Assembly: GCA_964452495.1 (NCBI GenBank)
Contig: CAYVMC010000004.1
Span: 42,598 to 106,597 of the forward strand
From: CALUTH01 sp964452495
GTDB lineage: Bacteria; Cyanobacteriota; Vampirovibrionia; Gastranaerophilales; Gastranaerophilaceae
Direction of reading: 5' to 3'
Length of the DNA: 64,000 nt
The translations under genes were made by a program, and so were the position numbers. The notes beneath the pieces were generated by a model. It ran no database searches. It saw only the letters and a program-made list of their open reading frames with translations, and had not been told where the DNA came from. This document shows, piece by piece, positions 60,656 to 64,000 of the stretch (position 1 is the first letter of the stretch; each line of letters starts with the position of its first letter).

Positions 60656-61228
60656 ATGCTTAAATCGTCATACAAAAAAAAGAACCAGCAGGAACTTATC
60701 ACTCTCGCACAGAATGATGATTATAAAGCGCTGGAAGAACTTATAAAATCTGTTCAAAAAAATGTTTATACAACACTTGAATATCTGGTTGCAAATAAGT
60801 CTAATATATCAGATTTAACACAAAATGTTTTAATAAAAATGTCAAAAGGTATAAAAACACTAAAAGAGCCGGAAAAATTTAATATCTGGCTTAATCGTAT
60901 TATATCTAACGTTTATTTTGATGAAATGCGAAAGCTTAAAAATAAATGTTTGTACATATCAATAGATGACGAAGAGTGCCGTGAGATAATGGATGAAAGA
61001 AATATTCCGCCTCCAGATAAATGCGCCGCATCAGAGCTTGATAAAATTGTAAAAAAATCTATACTTAACCTGCCGGAACACTTTAAAATCGCAATAATTT
61101 TACGGGAGTTCGGCGGCTTAAGTTATCAGGAGATTGCAGAAATTACTCATTCAGGTATCGGAACAGTAAAATCACGTATTGCACGTGCCAGAGCAAAACT
61201 GCAAACAGAACTTAAACATTGTATATAA
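60656..61228 (+). CDS. ECF-type RNA polymerase sigma factor
   Basis: 190 residues. Region 2: ALEELIKSVQKNVYTTLEYLV-NKSNISDLTQNVLIKM and FNIWLNRIISNVYFDEMRKL; region 4: LPEHFKIAIILREFGGLSYQEIAEI and GIGTVKSRIARARAKL. The spacing is that of extracytoplasmic-function sigma factors, although region 2.3/2.4 is less typical. The next gene, 13 bp downstream, is a zinc-binding anti-sigma factor with a TM tail, giving the classic pair. AGAGGAG site precedes the ATG. Confidence 0.9.
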   Translation: MLKSSYKKKNQQELITLAQNDDYKALEELIKSVQKNVYTTLEYLVANKSNISDLTQNVLIKMSKGIKTLKEPEKFNIWLNRIISNVYFDEMRKLKNKCLYISIDDEECREIMDERNIPPPDKCAASELDKIVKKSILNLPEHFKIAIILREFGGLSYQEIAEITHSGIGTVKSRIARARAKLQTELKHCI

Positions 61229-61241
61229 AGGAGATTACAAA

Positions 61242-61802
61242 ATGGATTTAACATGTGCACAGGTTGAAATGTTGTTATCATTTTATTTTGACGGCGAATT
61301 AAAAGATAATTTGAAAAACAAAGTAGAAGAACATTTAAAAAATTGCCCCGTTTGCCGTGCAAAATATGAAACACTTGCAGAACTTTTCATAGGTATGAGA
61401 GAATCTGTTGCGGAACTAAGCTTTAAACAGCCATACACCAGCCAGTGTGCAGAAAAAGAACATCATCGCCAAACTGATTATAAAACAAATATGTCCGCTT
61501 ACATTGACAACGAACTTGATAACAATGAAAACATTAAAATAAAAAAATTAACCATTAATAACAAGAAAGCAAGAAAATATCTTGAAGACAGTTATGCTCT
61601 GAAACATGTAATTAACAATGCTTTTGAGAAGAGTAAAAATAATATGAAATATGACTTCAGTAAGAATATATTGTCAACTCTTGACATAGAAAATCAAGAA
61701 TACACTATAAGCCCGATAATAAAAGGATTAACTATAATTGCTACTGTAGCACTATTTGGGGCAATATTTACAGCAGTCTTACTAAACACAGGCCTGCACT
61801 AG
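61242..61802 (+). CDS. Zinc-type anti-sigma factor with C-terminal TM helix
   Basis: 186 residues from ATG 61242 (AAGGAGATT site; the earlier in-frame start overlaps the sigma gene). Residues 1-50 carry the HxxxCxxC motif (EEHLKNCPVCRAKYE) of ZAS domains. A second helical unit (SAYIDNELDNNENIKIKKLT) resembles the same fold without Cys. The last ~30 residues (GLTIIATVALFGAIFTAVLL) form one TM helix, so the protein is membrane-anchored with the ZAS domain in the cytoplasm. Holds the ECF sigma inactive until a signal. Confidence 0.85.
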   Translation: MDLTCAQVEMLLSFYFDGELKDNLKNKVEEHLKNCPVCRAKYETLAELFIGMRESVAELSFKQPYTSQCAEKEHHRQTDYKTNMSAYIDNELDNNENIKIKKLTINNKKARKYLEDSYALKHVINNAFEKSKNNMKYDFSKNILSTLDIENQEYTISPIIKGLTIIATVALFGAIFTAVLLNTGLH

Positions 61803-61803
61803 A

Positions 61804-62142
61804 TTATTCACGTAGTTCAAGTATTGCATCCAGAAACTTACTGACAACCTTAAGTTCTTTGTTATTAAGCCCGCTGATATTAAGGATTATCTTATTTTTT
61901 AAGATATCAGCTTCGGTAGCATACTCGTCAAAAGTAAATAAATCTTTAATATTTATATTTAAAGCCGAAACCATTTTAGTAATATTTTTAACCTTCGGGA
62001 AGTGACTGCCATTCTCCATTTTACACAAATGATGCGTATCCATGCCAATCAATTCAGCCAGCTGCTCCTGAGTAAGCTTCCTGTCTTTTCTGATTTGTTT
62101 TACACGTTTCCCAAACAAATATTTTAATTCTTCTTCATTCAT
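61804..62142 (-). CDS. XRE-family HTH regulator
   Basis: 112 residues. Cro/CI-type HTH in residues ~10-65: FGKRVKQIRKDRKLTQEQLAELIGMDTHHLCKMENGSHFPKV. The C-terminal ~45 residues are a helical dimerisation-type extension (NNKELKVVSKFLDAIL). It converges on the anti-sigma gene (1 base apart) and is divergent from the pilin-adhesin gene across ~150 bp, so it may control that promoter. No ligand domain. Confidence 0.85.
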   Translation of the reverse strand: MNEEELKYLFGKRVKQIRKDRKLTQEQLAELIGMDTHHLCKMENGSHFPKVKNITKMVSALNINIKDLFTFDEYATEADILKNKIILNISGLNNKELKVVSKFLDAILELRE

Positions 62143-62203
62143 AACTTTTTTATTTTATCTACTACCTGTAAAAGATTGAATGTTGTTATTAAATAACTAT
62201 ACC

Positions 62204-62236
62204 TTGACAAATATGTGGTATCATGACATGTATAAT
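62204..62236 (+). promoter_or_regulatory. Candidate promoter of the prepilin-adhesin gene
   Basis: Consensus TTGACA (62204-62209) and TATAAT (62231-62236) are both present but separated by 21 bases, longer than optimal, so an activator may be needed. Located between the divergent XRE gene and the adhesin. Confidence 0.5.
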
Positions 62237-62292
62237 AAGAAAAAGATGGCAGCATTCATCAAGTTACTATAAAATAGCAAGGAAGGTATCAA

Positions 62293-64000
62293 ATGTACAA
62301 ATTACACAATACTAAACACGGGTTCTCTCTTATGGAGATGATGGTCGTTATGCTCGTAGTCGCAATTGTTATGGCAATATCGGCGCCGATGATTACCAAA
62401 AAGAATATTACCGGTGCCAGTTCAGGAGAGTGCTTATGGACTTCACTTACAGGCGGCAATATCGGGTTTAATGCCAATCAAAATACTGTCTCTGCTGTTA
62501 TCGGCGGCAATGAAAGCGAAATCGCTGCAATGGGGAGTAATACCCCTAAACTCACCATCGCAACTAACAGCAGCTATCCACAAATAGGATTCCTTCACGA
62601 GGATCAGCCCGTCGGAACTCTTAGCATCATTAATGGACAGGGGTTAGCTATGGGGAATAATTCTGTCGCCAATAAAACTAACTCAATAGCTATTGGTAAT
62701 AATACAAATAGCCTCGGTAATAATGGTATTGCTATTGGTTATTTAGCTAATGCCAAATCTCCGGATTCTATAGTTATTGGTCATAATGCACATTCTTTTA
62801 GCAGCAGTTCTCCCTCTTATGCAAACAATTCTATTGCTATTGGACGTAATGCTCGGTGTATTGACTATGCTCACTATTCTATTGCTATTGGGTGTAATTC
62901 TCAGAGTAATCATGCGAACACTATTTCCATTGGACACAATGCATCTGGTGTTTATAATGGAGCAATTACAATAGGATATAACACCTCCGCATCATGGAAT
63001 GGTATTACTATAGGAAACAATGCTCTGGGTACTCCTCCTAATGGTGGGCTAGGGTATTACAATGCTGTTACTATAGGAGCAAATGCTAAAAGTCTTTGGA
63101 GTGAGGCTGTTGTTATTGGGTATAATGCTACAGGCAAAGGAATAGCTATAGGTAATAATGCCAATGCAAATAGCGGGGGCGGCATTAGTATTGGAAACAA
63201 TACTTCGGGAGGTCGCATAAGTATTGTTATAGGAGAAAATGCGCATAGTAGAGTAGACGGCGCAAATACAGCTGGAGATCGCTCTATAGTTATAGGAAAT
63301 AATGCTTTTGCTAATAGTGTTCTTAATATAGCTATCGGAGATAATGCATATGTTGACAATTTGAATAGTACCTCTATTGGTGTTAATGCTATTAGTTACG
63401 GAATGAATGCTATCGCCATAGGATGTGATAGCGATGCATACGGAAACAATTCTATAGCTCTTGGTCAGTCTAGCTATAGCTACGGGGCGAACAGTATTGC
63501 CATCGGAAACAATTCCAACTCTTATGGGATGTACAGCGTTGCCATTGGATACATGGCTAATGTTGCAGTGAATAATACAATTACAGCGACCAACGGTATC
63601 TCTATAGGAAGACAAGCTAATGTTAGAGGTAGTACTGGTATCGCTATCGGTAATCAAGCTAAGGCTAGTAATTACGCTACCGCTATTGGACACTTTGCTA
63701 ACGCTTCTCTTAATGGGGCATCACTCAACTCTTATGGTTCAGTTGCTATCGGCAATCAGGCTAATGTTGGAGGCCCCTACGGTGTAGCTATTGGACATTG
63801 CTCTAATGTTGGTAATTATAGTACAGCTGTTGGATATTGGGCAACTGCTAATCATGCACGCTCTACTGCAATAGGATACCATGCTACAACCACAGCTAAT
63901 AACCAAATCGTACTCGGGAACGCATCTACTACCGTATATATCCCCGGAAACCTCGTTGTCGGAGGGAACACAGTATTAGGATGGAATGGTGATAGTGGCA
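62293..64000 (+). CDS. Prepilin-anchored YadA-head-repeat surface protein, C-terminus cut by window edge
   Basis: At least 569 residues, open to the window end. ATG 62293 follows GGAAGGTATCAA. Residues 1-31: basic leader, cleavage site HG|FSLMEM (Gly -1, Phe +1, Glu +5) and hydrophobic helix VVMLVVAIVMAI: a class III prepilin signal, not a Sec signal. Residues ~40-115 are a linker. From about 115 to 540 run some 25 YadA-head-type repeats of ~14 residues (SIAIGNNT, GIAIGYLA, SVAIGNQA). Residues ~540-569 (NQIVLGNASTTVYIPGNLVV) resemble the region before a chaperone domain in fibres. Probable adhesin; export would need type IV pilus-like machinery. Confidence 0.85.
   Translation, partial: MYKLHNTKHGFSLMEMMVVMLVVAIVMAISAPMITKKNITGASSGECLWTSLTGGNIGFNANQNTVSAVIGGNESEIAAMGSNTPKLTIATNSSYPQIGFLHEDQPVGTLSIINGQGLAMGNNSVANKTNSIAIGNNTNSLGNNGIAIGYLANAKSPDSIVIGHNAHSFSSSSPSYANNSIAIGRNARCIDYAHYSIAIGCNSQSNHANTISIGHNASGVYNGAITIGYNTSASWNGITIGNNALGTPPNGGLGYYNAVTIGANAKSLWSEAVVIGYNATGKGIAIGNNANANSGGGISIGNNTSGGRISIVIGENAHSRVDGANTAGDRSIVIGNNAFANSVLNIAIGDNAYVDNLNSTSIGVNAISYGMNAIAIGCDSDAYGNNSIALGQSSYSYGANSIAIGNNSNSYGMYSVAIGYMANVAVNNTITATNGISIGRQANVRGSTGIAIGNQAKASNYATAIGHFANASLNGASLNSYGSVAIGNQANVGGPYGVAIGHCSNVGNYSTAVGYWATANHARSTAIGYHATTTANNQIVLGNASTTVYIPGNLVVGGNTVLGWNGDSG

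Noticed and set aside
63049..63693. 214-residue open frame antisense to the adhesin repeats
   Set aside because: It exists only because the repeated SIAIG codons give a long antisense frame; no ribosome site, and composition mirrors the sense repeat.
62600..63950. Regularly spaced short repeats that could suggest a CRISPR array
   Set aside because: The period is ~42 bases in frame and encodes the conserved ATTGG/ATAGG of SIAIG; spacers are not unique, so it is protein repetition.

Overview
The window is an AT-rich bacterial chromosome segment carrying one incomplete phage module. The host is a diderm: it encodes lipid A enzymes (LpxI, LpxB), a LytR-CpsA-Psr protein, FabI, two PlsC acyltransferases and a set of prepilin-like proteins whose N-termini read FTLAEVLITLG. 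That pilin style, the cyanobacterial-type Gmk P-loop (SSGVGKGT), a glyS gene with no adjacent glyQ, and many lineage-specific proteins suggest a gut member of the non-photosynthetic sister group of Cyanobacteria (Vampirovibrionia/Melainabacteria, Gastranaerophilales). This is inference from protein style; no 16S rRNA is present to settle it.

Bases 1-10570 are a minus-strand structural module of a short-tailed (podovirus-like) phage. Read 3' to 5' it runs: small-terminase-like protein, portal, scaffold, major capsid protein, small head protein, head-tail adaptor, GH108 lysozyme, beta-rich tail protein, GNAT-like protein, S/T/N-rich virion protein, one-TM lysis-type protein, receptor-binding fibre, and a fibre protein cut by the window edge. 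No large terminase, integrase, repressor or replication gene is visible. The module abuts gmk across about 600 bp that contains two strong Shine-Dalgarno sequences without real genes and a perfect 18-bp palindrome.

Bases 11-37 kb are mostly housekeeping: gmk, a small repeat protein coupled to an NhaC-like transporter, a lone LuxR-type HTH next to a FliA/WhiG-type sigma factor, glyS, a zinc-ribbon protein, an HExxH protein, an AGCS symporter, an M16 peptidase, a BcrAD-type activator, a membrane-tailed amidohydrolase, membrane pyrophosphatase, nitroreductase, LCP protein, rpmI-rplT, rnpA, lpxI-lpxB, two plsC genes, a coaD cluster and a TPR/glycosyltransferase-like protein.

Bases 37.5-53 kb hold five minor-pilin-like genes (one alone, four in tandem), a very large GH13-like protein of about 1530 residues, an Ala-rich coiled-coil protein, a membrane GT2 enzyme and valS, which has unusual low-complexity DNA on both sides. 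Bases 53-62 kb carry fabI, gpmI, a SNF2 helicase, a second tailed amidohydrolase, a ThiE-like protein, an ECF sigma/anti-sigma pair and an XRE regulator.

The most striking gene starts at 62293 and runs off the end. It has a canonical class III prepilin cleavage site (G|FSLME plus a hydrophobic helix) followed by over 400 residues of YadA-type head repeats (SIAIGxNA), which looks like a trimeric-adhesin beta-roll built onto a pilin anchor. A second recurring pattern is a short N-terminal tag with an F-x-A/G core in five otherwise unrelated proteins.
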